Shown: piece after piece, positions 17,939 to 27,604 of the stretch | Numbering within the stretch: the first letter of the stretch is position 1 | Layout: every line of letters starts with the position of its first letter | NCBI GenBank assembly: GCA_009995705.1 | Contig: JAADBR010000007.1 | Coordinates: forward strand, 1 to 64,000 | From: Microcystis aeruginosa W13-11 | Lineage (GTDB): Bacteria; Cyanobacteriota; Cyanobacteriia; Cyanobacteriales; Microcystaceae | Direction: 5' to 3' | DNA: 64,000 nt | Notes under the pieces: model-generated | The model's input: the letters and a program-made list of their open reading frames with translations, nothing else | Database searches by the model: none | What the model was told of the DNA's origin: nothing | Translations under genes and position numbers: made by a program

Positions 17939-19234
17939 ATGACCTTTACTTCTGATTCTCTTTTAGCTGAACGTTACCAACTGCAAAAACGCCTAGGCAA
18001 TACCGCTATCGGTCGTCAAACTTGGTTAGCTACCGATATATTATCCCAGGAATCGGTAATTATTAAACTCCTCGCTTTCAGTCCCCAGATGGAGTGGGAA
18101 GAATTAAAATTATTTGAACGGGAGGCCGCCGTCTTAGCTTCTCTCCATCATCCCCGTATTCCCCGCTATCGCGATTATTTTTCCCTCGATAAAAATCAAG
18201 GTGACGGGATTCCTTGGTTTGTACTTGTACAAGATTATATACCGGGAGAATCCTTAAGCGATCGCTTAGAAAAGGGGCGACGTTTCACCCCTATGATAAT
18301 TCGGAATATTGCCCAAGAAGTTCTCGAAATTCTCATTTATTTGCATGAATTATCGCCCCCAGTATTACATCGAGATATTAAACCTAGTAATTTAATTATT
18401 AACTTGGAAAATAACGTTTATTTAGTGGATTTTGGGGCAGTTCAGTCCAGGGGTGCAGTAACAGGAGTTACTTTTACTGTGGTGGGAACGAGTGGTTATG
18501 CACCCCTAGAACAATTTTGGGGCCGGGCAGTTCCCAGTTCTGATTTATATGCTTTAGGTATGACTTTAATTCATTTATTGACGGGAATTGTGCCGATAGA
18601 ACTGCCCCATCGCGACTCTAAAATTCAATTTCGTCAACTGGTGACAATCGATGATGATTTAATCGATTGGTTAGAAACTATGACCGATATGGCGGTAGAA
18701 AAGCGGTTTAAAAGTGCCAGAGAAGCTCTGAAATTTCTCCAGGATCCCTACCATCGTCAAGTATTAAGTTTGGTCGATCCTAAGAAATTACCAAAACCTC
18801 CCCACAGTTCCATCCGTATCGCTAAACACCGAGATAATTTAGAGATTAATTTACCCCCAAAAATTAAGCTACCTTCGGATGCGCCTACCCTCTGGTCTTT
18901 GGCGATTGTCCTTACTGTCACTGTTTTTATCTCCCCGATTCTTACCTTTATTATAGCTCTAATTGGTTGTGTTTGTTTGCGTCAGATGCAATTGATTTTT
19001 ACTCCTCAAGAAGTTTTAATTAAATATAAACTTTTCAATTTTATCTACAAAAAATTTGCTTTTAAAACTCAAGATTTATGGGGTATTTTTCTCCATAGCA
19101 ATGGCACAGAAGGTAACTACCAGATTCGTCTGCGGACGGCTAAAAATTATTATCTTATCGGTCAGAATCTCCGCGAGGATGAATGTCTCTGGTTAGGACA
19201 GGAAATCCAAGATTGGTTAAATTTTATCAAATAA
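17939..19234 (+). CDS. serine/threonine protein kinase
   Basis: 431 residues. The Hanks-type kinase domain spans about 12-275: ATP-binding Lys43 (VIIKLL), catalytic loop HRDIKPSN (144-151), DFG at 164-166, GTSGYAPLEQFWG activation segment and DLYALGMTLIHLLTG. The glycine loop is weak (LGNTAIGRQ). The C-terminal region has a hydrophobic segment at ~318-350 and a small soluble tail, a common cyanobacterial layout. It lies 20 bases upstream of a methyltransferase-like gene and a DUF815 ATPase, probably in one operon. Confidence 0.85.
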   Translation: MTFTSDSLLAERYQLQKRLGNTAIGRQTWLATDILSQESVIIKLLAFSPQMEWEELKLFEREAAVLASLHHPRIPRYRDYFSLDKNQGDGIPWFVLVQDYIPGESLSDRLEKGRRFTPMIIRNIAQEVLEILIYLHELSPPVLHRDIKPSNLIINLENNVYLVDFGAVQSRGAVTGVTFTVVGTSGYAPLEQFWGRAVPSSDLYALGMTLIHLLTGIVPIELPHRDSKIQFRQLVTIDDDLIDWLETMTDMAVEKRFKSAREALKFLQDPYHRQVLSLVDPKKLPKPPHSSIRIAKHRDNLEINLPPKIKLPSDAPTLWSLAIVLTVTVFISPILTFIIALIGCVCLRQMQLIFTPQEVLIKYKLFNFIYKKFAFKTQDLWGIFLHSNGTEGNYQIRLRTAKNYYLIGQNLREDECLWLGQEIQDWLNFIK

Positions 19235-19254
19235 ATTGGGAGAATTAATTAGTT

Positions 19255-19938
19255 ATGGTAATGAAGTTAGATAAGGTGGTTCCTTTTGGACGTTCTTTTG
19301 ATGAATACGTCAAAATGTTTAAACTTTCCTGCCAAGATTTACAGGGTAAAATTTTAGCAGTTGCTGATGGACCAGCCAGTTTTAACGCCACGGCCAGCAA
19401 GCAAGAAAGTCAAGCAATTTCTATCGATCCTGTGTATAATTTTTCTGGAGAGGAAATTAAACAGCGTTTTGAGGCAGTAGTTGATAATATTATCGCTCAA
19501 GTAGCGGCCACTCCCGATGATTGGGTCTGGAGTTATCATCAATCTCCCGAAGATTTAAGGAAAAATCGTCAACAAGCTTTAGAAATTTTTCTGGCAGATT
19601 ACGATTTAGGTAAACAGCAAGGACGTTATCAAATCGGAGAATTACCGTCATTAAATTTCTCTGACCAAACTTTTGATCTCGCCCTTTGTTCTCACTTTTT
19701 ATTTTTATACTCTGAACAATTAAGTTATCAATTTCATCTGCAATCAATTCAAGAAATTCTGCGAGTTAGTCGGGAACTACGCATTTTTCCCCTTTTAACC
19801 TTAATGTTGCAGAGATCACCCTATCTTGATAGAATAATAACTGATTTACATTCTCTCGGCTACAGGACGGCAATTATTAAATCAGACTACGAATTCCAAA
19901 AAGGCGGTAATGAAATGTTAGTTATTAGTAGAGAATAA
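19255..19938 (+). CDS. class I SAM-dependent methyltransferase-like protein
   Basis: 227 residues. The fold outline is a Rossmann methyltransferase (GKILAVADGPASFNA for motif I, AISIDP for the acidic loop, SLNFSDQTFDLALCSHFLFLY for the motif IV region, and a long C-terminal sheet). Motif I lacks the usual GxGxG, so SAM binding may be altered. The family is frequent in cyanobacteria without known substrates. Start at ATG 19255, or Met3. Only 3 bases separate it from the following ATPase gene. Confidence 0.65.
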   Translation: MVMKLDKVVPFGRSFDEYVKMFKLSCQDLQGKILAVADGPASFNATASKQESQAISIDPVYNFSGEEIKQRFEAVVDNIIAQVAATPDDWVWSYHQSPEDLRKNRQQALEIFLADYDLGKQQGRYQIGELPSLNFSDQTFDLALCSHFLFLYSEQLSYQFHLQSIQEILRVSRELRIFPLLTLMLQRSPYLDRIITDLHSLGYRTAIIKSDYEFQKGGNEMLVISRE

Positions 19939-19941
19939 AAA

Positions 19942-21186
19942 ATGATCTCTGAAATTTATCAAAAAGTCAGCTTGTTAGTTTTATATCAAGGGGTTTTTGA
20001 CAATGCTATTGGCAAGGCATTTATTACCCTATTATCTACGGATAATCTCGCCGATTTTCTCAAAGCTTATGGTAAATTGTTTCAAGCTTTAGCCTCTAAA
20101 AATATCAGCTGGAATGATTTTCTAGTCGAACAAATTTTATTAGATGATAATCCCTTTAGTCAACAGGTACAGAAAAAAAGTTTTTGGGAGTTACCCGAAT
20201 CTTTAATTAATGGCGTTAAACAGGATTTATCTATCCTTCAATCTCTCTATAATTCTAGCATTTATAGCCTCAGCAATTCGACAATTTTGGAACAAATTAA
20301 ATTTCTCAATTTCCCGACTTGGGAAGTGGACAATAAATTAGAAAGTTTTCTACATTCCGGTTTAAATTGGATCGAATTAGTCGAAGATCTAGCAGATTAT
20401 TATCGCGAATGTGGTACAGGAATTTTTGCCCGTTATCAAGCTTTAAGGTGGCAAGAAGGTCGATTACAAGGAATTGCTCATCCCGATCCCGTGCAGATTC
20501 AAGAAATAGTCGGTTATGAAATGCCTAAGGAAACCTTGATTAAAAACACTGAGTTTTTATTAGCAGGTTATCCCGCTTTAAATGTGCTACTCTATGGCAG
20601 TCGTGGTTCAGGAAAATCCTCTCTAGTCAAGGGATTATTGCCAAAATACCATAGTCAAGGATTGCGCTTAATTGAAGTGGCCAAATCCCAATTAAAAGAC
20701 CTACCATTAATTATTGAAATTCTGCGAGATTTACCGCAAAAATTTATTATCTTTGTTGATGATTTATCCTTTGAAGAAGACGATGAAGCGTTTAAAGCTT
20801 TAAAGGTTGTTTTAGAGGGAAGCATCACCGCTAGACCGAAAAATGTCGTAGTTTATGCCACCTCTAATCGCCGACATTTAGTCAGAGAATTTTTTGCAGA
20901 TCGACCCCAACCAAAAGATAGGGATGAAGTGCATAATTGGGACACAGTACAAGAAAAATTATCCTTTAGTGATCGCTTTGGTTTAACCCTAACTTTTGAA
21001 CCAGCTAATCAAGAAAAATATCTGGAAATAGTACGTCATTTAGCCAGTTTAGCTAAATTAAAAATTAGCTTAGAAGACTTAGAATTTCGTGCCAAACAAT
21101 GGGCAACCCAACATAATGGGCGATCGGGAAGAACTGCTAGACAATTTATTGATTTTCTTCAAGGGGAATTAGAATTAAATAGGTAG
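19942..21186 (+). CDS. DUF815 AAA-type ATPase
   Basis: 414 residues. The first ~180 are helical and the ATPase core follows. It has Walker A YGSRGSGKSS (218-227), Walker B FIIFVDDLSFEEDD, sensor-like YATSNRRHL, and the DUF815 hallmark of a long insertion (REFFADRPQPKDRDEVHNWD). The C-terminus has a small lid (GRSGRTARQFIDFL). Function is unknown; DUF815 proteins are conserved ATPases in many bacteria. Coupled to the methyltransferase-like gene upstream. Confidence 0.8.
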   Translation: MISEIYQKVSLLVLYQGVFDNAIGKAFITLLSTDNLADFLKAYGKLFQALASKNISWNDFLVEQILLDDNPFSQQVQKKSFWELPESLINGVKQDLSILQSLYNSSIYSLSNSTILEQIKFLNFPTWEVDNKLESFLHSGLNWIELVEDLADYYRECGTGIFARYQALRWQEGRLQGIAHPDPVQIQEIVGYEMPKETLIKNTEFLLAGYPALNVLLYGSRGSGKSSLVKGLLPKYHSQGLRLIEVAKSQLKDLPLIIEILRDLPQKFIIFVDDLSFEEDDEAFKALKVVLEGSITARPKNVVVYATSNRRHLVREFFADRPQPKDRDEVHNWDTVQEKLSFSDRFGLTLTFEPANQEKYLEIVRHLASLAKLKISLEDLEFRAKQWATQHNGRSGRTARQFIDFLQGELELNR

Positions 21187-21232
21187 CATTAATTGTGTTA
21201 TGACTAAATAAAAAAATATCTAATCTAGAAAA

Positions 21233-21679
21233 ATGTTGACTTCATCTCCTCCCGAAACCCTCAGCTTACAAGAATATCGTAATTTAGAAACTAGCGCAGA
21301 AACTAAACACGAATATCACGACGGGGAAATCATCGAGATGACGGGGGGAAGCATCAATCATAATAGTATTCTCATTAATCTTATTTTCCTGCTTAAATTA
21401 GCTTTAAGAGGAACTAATTATCGTCTTCAATCTAGCGATCTACGTCTATGGATACCCCAGTATAATCGCGGTTTATACCCAGATTTAATGATCATTGCTG
21501 GGGAACCATTATTTAGTGATAATCGCAACGATGAAATCTTAAATCCCTGTGTAATTATCGAAGTTTTATCCCCTTGGTTACTGCAAGAATACACCCCAAC
21601 AAGGGGAATTATAACTCTAGATTCTTTAGGAATTAGCTTAAATCCTGCCGGTATTTACGAAGAAATTAATTTTAATTGA
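21233..21679 (+). pseudogene. Uma2-family (DUF820) endonuclease, internally deleted copy 1
   Basis: 148 codons. The N-terminal 115 residues are Uma2-like (LSLQEYRNLETSAETKHEY, HDGEIIEMTGGSINHN, YPDLMIIAGEP, NPCVIIEVLSP). After VLSP the usual part with RGEKF..YR..PSL.EYLLV is missing, and the frame jumps to GIITLDSLGISLN, which normally lies much later. About 40-50 residues including a catalytic Lys/Glu region are lost, so it is probably inactive. Family members are PD-(D/E)XK-fold putative nucleases common in cyanobacteria. Confidence 0.7.
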
Positions 21680-21747
21680 GGAATAATTGATGAATGATAA
21701 CCTTTTTTTCTGTGATCTAGGTTATAATCGGGAGGATTAAAAATTCT

Positions 21748-22195
21748 GTGACAGAGAAAATGCTAACTCGATCTCCTACCAAAACCCTCAGCTTAGAAGA
21801 ATATCGTAATTTAGAGACTAGAGCGGAAACTAAACAGGAATATCACGACGGGGAAATTATCGAGATGACAGGGGGAAGTATCAATCATAATCGACTGGTA
21901 CGCAATTTAATTCGCTTGTTAGACAATGCTTTAAGGAAAACTATTTATGAAGTCTTTCCCAGTGATTTGCGACTATGGATACCCCAATATAATCGCGGTT
22001 TATACCCAGATTTAATGATCATTGCTGGGGAACCATTATTTAGTGATAATCGCAACGATGAAATCTTAAATCCCTGTGTAATTATCGAAGTTTTATCCCC
22101 TCCCAGCTAGGGAAATTATAACTCTAGATTCTTTAGGAATTAGCTTAAATCTTGTCGATATTTACGAAGGAGTTGATTTTAATCTCAACTCCTAA
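21748..22195 (+). pseudogene. Uma2-family (DUF820) endonuclease, truncated and frameshifted copy 2
   Basis: A tandem duplicate of the preceding gene, highly similar up to NPCVIIEVLSP. The open frame ends at a TAG (22108-22110) right after VLSPPS. The C-terminal segment (IITLDSLGISLNLVDIYEGV) continues in another frame to TAA 22193-22195. As in copy 1, the middle third is gone. Both copies break at the same point, which suggests a shared deletion before or during duplication. GTG 21748 or ATG 21760 could be the start. Confidence 0.7.
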
Positions 22196-22208
22196 CTTTA
22201 GCTATCTT

Positions 22209-23696
22209 TTAAGAGGACGTACTAAAAATAATTTTACCATCTTTTACCGCTACTAAACGCAAGGTTAACGGTCCAGATGTATTGGTTTTACTAGCAGCAA
22301 CTGCCTCAAGTGTCTCGATAGAATTACCTGACTTTTTCACTTGACCAATAAAGTTAACCACTGTAGTTAATAAACCATCTTCCACTTGAATTGACCCTAA
22401 AACTCCCGCACTTCTAGCGCGAAATTGAGCCGAAGCTAAGAGTAAATCTAAGCGCTTTTGTAGGTCTTCTTCTGTCATATTTTGGGGATCAATAGAAACG
22501 GCAGCGATTACCTGTTTCTCCTCAAAAACTCTTTGATTGGGAACCACATCAGCAAAGACACGAATCTCGCTTTCTCCTAAGACATAATTACCTGCGGAAA
22601 GGATTCTCACCACATATTCTTTACCGTCCTGTAATTGTTGACTTAACTGTTCTACCTGTGCTTTTGTGATCTTAACTAAACGCTGGTCAAAATTAGGCTG
22701 ATTCGGTTGGGTCGCACGGATAGCATTCATATTCGCTTCCCGCAATAACTTATCAATAACAGCGACAATAGCTTGGGGATCGACAATACGAAAAGCTCCA
22801 AAAGATAACACCTGCCCCCGGAAAATAGCAATTTGTTTTTCCCGCAATTCTTGATAGGTTTGATAGTATTGTTCTAAAACTTCCACTTCCCGCTTAAGAA
22901 AAGCCATTTGGCTTTCTAAATCCTTTAATTTTTCCTCGCGCTGTTCCAAAGCTAAATTTTTATCCACAATCGATCGATCGAGTTCTCCAATGCGCTGATC
23001 CCGGCGATCAATTTCTAGCTGTAGGGTTTTTTGTTGAGTTTCCAACTGTTGAAGTCGCGCTTGTCTGGCTGTTAATAACTTTTGTTGATTAGCTAACTCT
23101 TTATCTCTAACTTGAAGGGTGGTGTGTAGTTGATTTATTTGACCAGAAAGAATTGATTTTTGTTGAAACAATTGATCCCGTTGACTGCTTAACTCTGCCT
23201 TTTGATTAGTTAAAATAACTCGTTCATTGTTTAAATTAGCCACTTCCTTCCGAAACTTTTCCAACTGTCCCGAAACTAATCGCAAACGTTGACGAGAAGC
23301 TTGATAATTTTTATTAAGAACCTCTAGACGTTTCTGCACAGCTATCTGTTCACTTTTAGCCGTTTTTAAAGCCTTTTCCACTCGATTTTTTTGTTCGGTG
23401 GTTTTTCTTACCTGACTTTCCAAATCCTTAATAGCGGCACGACGTTCATTTAAAAGGCGATCCAGTTCAAAAACTCCTTGACGCAGGGATTTACTAGAAG
23501 CAAACAAGACAATTAAAGTCGAGCCAGCGATCAAAATTCCCGTTACAATCGTCATCAAAGTTGCGGTTTGTTTCGGACGCAGATTAAATAAACGCATCCT
23601 TTTCTTACCGATACGGCTACCTATGTGATCGCCAATCGCCGCTATCAGACCACCTAAAACCACGATGGCCAAAACTAAAATATAAGCGCTAGTCAT
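22209..23696 (-). CDS. DUF3084 coiled-coil membrane protein
   Basis: 495 residues. Two N-terminal membrane segments (about 4-22 and 46-66) flank a basic loop (RIGKKRMRLFNLRPKQ). A very long coiled coil (~75-290) is rich in Gln, Lys and Glu. A C-terminal soluble domain (FGAFRIVDPQAIVAVIDKLL to the end) follows. DUF3084 is conserved in cyanobacteria with no established role. It lies 8 bases downstream of ntcA on the same strand and is probably cotranscribed with it. Confidence 0.85.
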   Translation of the reverse strand: MTSAYILVLAIVVLGGLIAAIGDHIGSRIGKKRMRLFNLRPKQTATLMTIVTGILIAGSTLIVLFASSKSLRQGVFELDRLLNERRAAIKDLESQVRKTTEQKNRVEKALKTAKSEQIAVQKRLEVLNKNYQASRQRLRLVSGQLEKFRKEVANLNNERVILTNQKAELSSQRDQLFQQKSILSGQINQLHTTLQVRDKELANQQKLLTARQARLQQLETQQKTLQLEIDRRDQRIGELDRSIVDKNLALEQREEKLKDLESQMAFLKREVEVLEQYYQTYQELREKQIAIFRGQVLSFGAFRIVDPQAIVAVIDKLLREANMNAIRATQPNQPNFDQRLVKITKAQVEQLSQQLQDGKEYVVRILSAGNYVLGESEIRVFADVVPNQRVFEEKQVIAAVSIDPQNMTEEDLQKRLDLLLASAQFRARSAGVLGSIQVEDGLLTTVVNFIGQVKKSGNSIETLEAVAASKTNTSGPLTLRLVAVKDGKIIFSTSS

Positions 23697-23704
23697 CCAG
23701 AATT

Positions 23705-24382
23705 TTAAGTAAATTGTTGACTGAGAGCGACGGGATTATGGACGGTAATTTTCTTCTTGTAAATTGAGACCATTTCTTGATCCCGCAGCTCCCCCAATAA
23801 ACGGGTGACAGTGACGCGGGTAGAACCGATCGCTTCGGCGATCGCTTGGTGAGACAATTTTAGATCCACCCGGATGCCATCGGTGGTGGGAACCCCAAAA
23901 TCACGACAGAGAATTAATAAAAAACTGACCAAACGTGAACCCATATCCCGGTGAGCTAAGGTTTCGATCATCATTTCTGTTTGCAGAATCCGCGATGACA
24001 AACCCTGCAGCATCAACATTGATAAATCGGGATTATTGCGGAGGGATCTTTCTACCTGCTCGATCGGGGCCGAGAGTAATTCTACCGGAGTAAAAGCCAC
24101 GGCATGATAAAAACGATCCGATCGCTGACCAGTCAGTAAGGATAGCACACCAAAGACGCTATTTTCCCGCAGTAGAGCCACGGTAATTTCTTCTCCCGCT
24201 TCATAGACTCGCGACAACTTAACGGCTCCTTTCAGCAAAAAATAGACTCTTTCGGCGGGATCTCCAGGAAAAAAAATCGTTTTGCCACGCTCGAACAACT
24301 CCACCACCGGGGGGAAATTGCCGCTGCCGATTCGACGGAACACATCTGCTAGGGGTTTATCTTGTATTAATGATAAGTCCAT
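23705..24382 (-). CDS. ntcA: global nitrogen regulator NtcA
   Basis: 225-residue CRP/FNR-family activator that senses 2-oxoglutarate and controls nitrogen assimilation genes in cyanobacteria. The N-terminal cyclic-nucleotide-type domain shows [20 protein letters not shown] and [10 protein letters not shown]; the C-terminal HTH is [21 protein letters not shown] place the start at ATG 24382 ([15 protein letters not shown]), which gives the usual NtcA length; the longer frame to 24445 adds an unlikely 21-residue leader. No clear GTA-N8-TAC autoregulatory site was found by eye upstream. Confidence 0.95.
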   Translation of the reverse strand: MDLSLIQDKPLADVFRRIGSGNFPPVVELFERGKTIFFPGDPAERVYFLLKGAVKLSRVYEAGEEITVALLRENSVFGVLSLLTGQRSDRFYHAVAFTPVELLSAPIEQVERSLRNNPDLSMLMLQGLSSRILQTEMMIETLAHRDMGSRLVSFLLILCRDFGVPTTDGIRVDLKLSHQAIAEAIGSTRVTVTRLLGELRDQEMVSIYKKKITVHNPVALSQQFT

Positions 24383-24596
24383 CTCACATCCAAAAAAGGG
24401 GAAAATTGTTTTTATTATGCAACGAGTGTCACCTCTATTAAACATAACCGCTGCCTAAACTGGGAAAAGTTTTGGGCGCTTTTTGCCAGACAATGGGGAA
24501 GGGGTGATCATTGCTGCCCTGTTATCTGTATCCCTATTATACCGAATCTCGCTGGGGTCGGCTATTGGGGAGATTTTTGTAAGAGAAACGAGAACT

Positions 24597-25373
24597 ATGT
24601 TAGATTTAACGGGAAAAAACGCCCTAGTGACAGGAATTGCCAATAATCGCTCGATCGCTTGGGGAATTGCCCAACAACTCCATCAAGCTGGTGCAAATAT
24701 CGGTGTCACCTATCTCCCCGACGAAAAAGGCCGTTTTGAGAAAAAAGTGCGAGAATTGGCCGATGAACTTAATCCCGCTTTTTACGTCCCCTGCGATGTC
24801 CAAAATGACCAACAGGTAGAAGATACTTTCGCTATAGTGGCGGAAAAATGGGGCAAACTGGATATTTTGATTCACTGTCTCGCTTTTGCCGATAAAGAGG
24901 GTTTAACGGGGGATTTTACCGCCATTCCCCGGGAAGCTTTCACTAAGTCCCTAGATATTAGCACTTTTTCCCTAACCCGTCTAGCGCGATCGGCTAAACC
25001 TTTGATGACGGAAGGGGGAAGTATTATCACTCTTACCTATCTCGGTGGTGTCAAGGTAATTCCTAACTATAATTTAATGGGGGTGGCAAAAGCCGGTTTA
25101 GAAATGAGTGTTCGCTATTTGGCCGCCGAATTAGGTGGCCAAAAGATCCGAGTTAATGGTATTTCTGCCGGTCCAATTCGCACCTTGGCATCTTCGGCCG
25201 TGGGGGGAATTCTTGATATGATCCATCATGTGGAAGAAATCGCTCCTTTACATCGCACAGTGACACAAATTGAGGTAGGAAATACGGCCGCTTTTTTAGC
25301 CAGTGATCTTGCTAGTGGTATTACCGGTCAGATTATTTATGTGGATTCCGGTTACGAAATTATGGGAATGTAG
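24597..25373 (+). CDS. fabI: enoyl-[acyl-carrier-protein] reductase (NADH)
   Basis: 258-residue SDR enzyme, the last reduction step of the type II fatty acid elongation cycle. Visible are the FabI-type nucleotide loop GIANNRSIAWGIA, the CDVQNDQQV region, and the Tyr-x6-Lys active site in YNLMGVAKAGLE, with SAGPIRTLA after it and GYEIMGM at the end. I chose ATG 24597 (MLDLTGKNALVTG) because the longer frame to 24483 adds 38 residues with no homology. Divergent from ntcA. Confidence 0.95.
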   Translation: MLDLTGKNALVTGIANNRSIAWGIAQQLHQAGANIGVTYLPDEKGRFEKKVRELADELNPAFYVPCDVQNDQQVEDTFAIVAEKWGKLDILIHCLAFADKEGLTGDFTAIPREAFTKSLDISTFSLTRLARSAKPLMTEGGSIITLTYLGGVKVIPNYNLMGVAKAGLEMSVRYLAAELGGQKIRVNGISAGPIRTLASSAVGGILDMIHHVEEIAPLHRTVTQIEVGNTAAFLASDLASGITGQIIYVDSGYEIMGM

Positions 25374-25534
25374 TTTTATTCAGTTATTAGTGTCACGGGG
25401 TTCTGAAGGGGGATTTTTGACTTCTTTGGGGTTAATTGTGATCGGACTGAAGGTTCGTTTAATTTTTTCACAATTTATTCCCCATTTTCAAACAATTTCT
25501 CAATGATGCGTTTCATTTTTGCATTGGCGTTCTA

Positions 25535-25729
25535 TTGGGTCGTCTTATAGACCCCCTAGGAAGTGAATCATTTTATAACATCACACTGGGTATTCCAGGT
25601 TCCGTACTGGTACAATCTACCCCTGAACTGAGTGCTGTTGTCGCCTTATTGGGGTTAGGGTTGGGTGCCTTGGCTTCTAGAGTTAGGAAACAAGGTTATC
25701 GCTCTTCTGGAACTTTCGGAAATCCCTGA
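25535..25729 (+). pseudogene. C-terminal remnant of a PEP-CTERM protein, interrupted by a MITE
   Basis: The frame encodes LGIPGSVLVQSTPELSAVV and then a hydrophobic stretch GLGLGALASRVRKQ, a typical PEP-CTERM tail (PE, membrane helix, basic end). Upstream there is no signal peptide or start, only A+T-rich DNA. The last codons (GYRSSGTFGNP) come from the MITE that begins at 25697, so the element sits at the 3' end of this remnant. The remaining parts of the 25374-26195 gap (25374-25534 and 25903-26195) show nothing I can call. Confidence 0.55.
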
Positions 25730-25902
25730 CCGAATCCAGATTCTGAAACCCTTGCTTGACAAGTGATCGCTAACTTTTTTTCTAATAAAAACCCAAATTT
25801 CGGGTTTCTGTTAGTTAGCGATAGCTTGAAGGCTTACCCCATAATAGAGCTAGAGTTTAGAGACTGTAAGACTTTTGCCAGAGTCCCTCCAAGAGCGTTA
25901 TA
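25697..25902. repeat. ~205-bp MITE-like element, copy 1
   Basis: Nearly identical to 46782-46990 over its whole length. The ends are inverted (TATCGCTCTT at left, AAGAGCGTTATA at right), degraded compared with copy 2. Inside are the self-pairing segments CGCTAAC...GTTAGTTAGCG and AACCCaaatttcGGGTTT. No full-length reading frame. An element with these features moves only with a transposase supplied elsewhere. Confidence 0.75.
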
Positions 25903-26195
25903 GCGTTTCTCACACCTGTGTGGCACAGTTAAACCTTTGCTGATTAAACTTTTCACCATCGAAAATGTACCTCTTGCGAACAGGAAACGCCATAATTAAT
26001 TTGCAAGAGTTCTAGTTAGGGGAGAATGAGTACGTCTAACTCAAAAAAAGCAATATCTTCAATAGCTTACCAGTTCGCCAAAATCTGACTAAAAAACTTT
26101 CATCCCCCCGGCATCTCCATCCCTCTTAAAAAAAGGGAAAAGGGGGACTTAAATTCGCCGATTTGATCTGTAATTTCTCTGGGCAAAAATTGCTA

Positions 26196-27512
26196 TTAAC
26201 TACCAGGAGGGGGAATTACAGGAATTTCGATACCGTCCGGTGCTAAGGGGGGAGGTGTGGGAGTTAGTCTTGGCTGATAAACAGGTTCAGGAGTACTAAC
26301 TAAGGGGAGATTTTCCACCACGGGAAGACGGGGAGTGATGGGTTGCGAAAACATCGCTTGAATTGCCGCTTTTCTGGTTTCTGGAGGTTCCAAAGCTTGC
26401 TGCCAGAGACTTTCATAAAAGAAGAAAATCACCCCTAAACCCCGTTGACGAGCAGCCAATACCTTTTCTTCAATCAAGGGTAGGGCAATCGGTCGATTGC
26501 GTAAACCGGTTAAAACCCCCACACCGGTGGGGATAGTTTGCTGGGTTTCCTGAATTTCGGGACGCTCTATTTGTTTGAGAAAACTGGGCAGATCGGGACG
26601 ATAAACCTGTACGATTAACTCATCGACTAATCCTTGCCGCACCCAAGCGAGCCAATCCTGTAAATGACCATTATAGGCGAATTCGTAGGGATTAGGGGCG
26701 ATCGAAAGCAGTATATTCGGTTTAATTGCCTGAATTGATTCTTTGAGATTAGCCAGAAAAGCGGTGATTTTATCGGCCCGCCATTTTGTCCATTCAGGAT
26801 CCCGGGGGTTAGCTGGAGGCGTTTTTTCGGTTTCCTGTTGATAAAGAGCGATAGTATAGGGATCATAGCCGAATTCGTTTGGTAAACTCAGATGATCGTC
26901 GAATTGGATGCCGTTAATATCGTATTGTCCCACCACTTCCAAGACTAATTCCCGCAGAAAATTCTGCACCTCGGGACGGAAGGGATTCAACCACACCACC
27001 TCACCGGCTGCCCCCACCCAAGTGGTCCCCCCGTCGCGTTTTTGGGTTAACCAGTTCTGATGTTTTAAGGCTAATTCTGAGGTGGGAGGGGCCATAAATC
27101 CGAATTCAAACCAAGGAATGACCAATAATCCCCTGCTACTGGTTTGTTCCACCAATTCTGCCAAGATATCTTGTCCCTGCGCTCCCGTAGGCACAAAAGG
27201 CTGTATTCCTTCCCGTTTTGCGATCGCACTAGGATAGAGAGCATAACCGGAATTCCAGACCACGGGATAGATAGCATTAAAATTAAGATTAACTAATTGC
27301 TCGATCGCCTGTTGTCGTTTATCCCTGTCCATCAGCATCCCAGTATCGTTGGTGGTAATCCAAACACCGCGAATATCAGGAGCTCGACTTTGAGAGAAAG
27401 CGGTAGAAAAATAGCCTAATAGTACGACTATCAGAAAAGATGCTAAGAATAGTAGTATAGGGAGCTTTTTAAGAATTTGCCGCCAAACGCTAGTCGGAAT
27501 TAGAAAAGTCAT
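26196..27512 (-). CDS. GHL10-family (glycosyl hydrolase-like) protein
   Basis: 438 residues. A signal anchor at about 15-36 precedes a TIM-barrel-type domain with RGVWITTNDTG, NFNAIYPVVWNSGYALYPS, VIPWFEFGF, WLNPFRPEVQ, INGIQFDDHLSLP and LLSIAPNPYEF. These are hallmarks of the GHL10/DUF187 'family 10 glycosylhydrolase' group found outside the plasma membrane. The Pro-rich tail (TPTPPPLAPDG) looks unstructured. The substrate is probably a cell-wall or capsular glycan, by inference. Confidence 0.82.
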   Translation of the reverse strand: MTFLIPTSVWRQILKKLPILLFLASFLIVVLLGYFSTAFSQSRAPDIRGVWITTNDTGMLMDRDKRQQAIEQLVNLNFNAIYPVVWNSGYALYPSAIAKREGIQPFVPTGAQGQDILAELVEQTSSRGLLVIPWFEFGFMAPPTSELALKHQNWLTQKRDGGTTWVGAAGEVVWLNPFRPEVQNFLRELVLEVVGQYDINGIQFDDHLSLPNEFGYDPYTIALYQQETEKTPPANPRDPEWTKWRADKITAFLANLKESIQAIKPNILLSIAPNPYEFAYNGHLQDWLAWVRQGLVDELIVQVYRPDLPSFLKQIERPEIQETQQTIPTGVGVLTGLRNRPIALPLIEEKVLAARQRGLGVIFFFYESLWQQALEPPETRKAAIQAMFSQPITPRLPVVENLPLVSTPEPVYQPRLTPTPPPLAPDGIEIPVIPPPGS

Positions 27513-27604
27513 TTCTTTAAGGTGAAGATTAACGGTTTTAACTGGTTATGATACCGGCTTTGCTCAACTCTTTCAGGCTAGATTGACCAAAAATATATAT
27601 TTAC

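Noticed and set aside
24383..24596. Possible NtcA autoregulatory site upstream of ntcA
   Set aside because: No GTA-N8-TAC match was found by eye in the divergent ntcA-fabI region.
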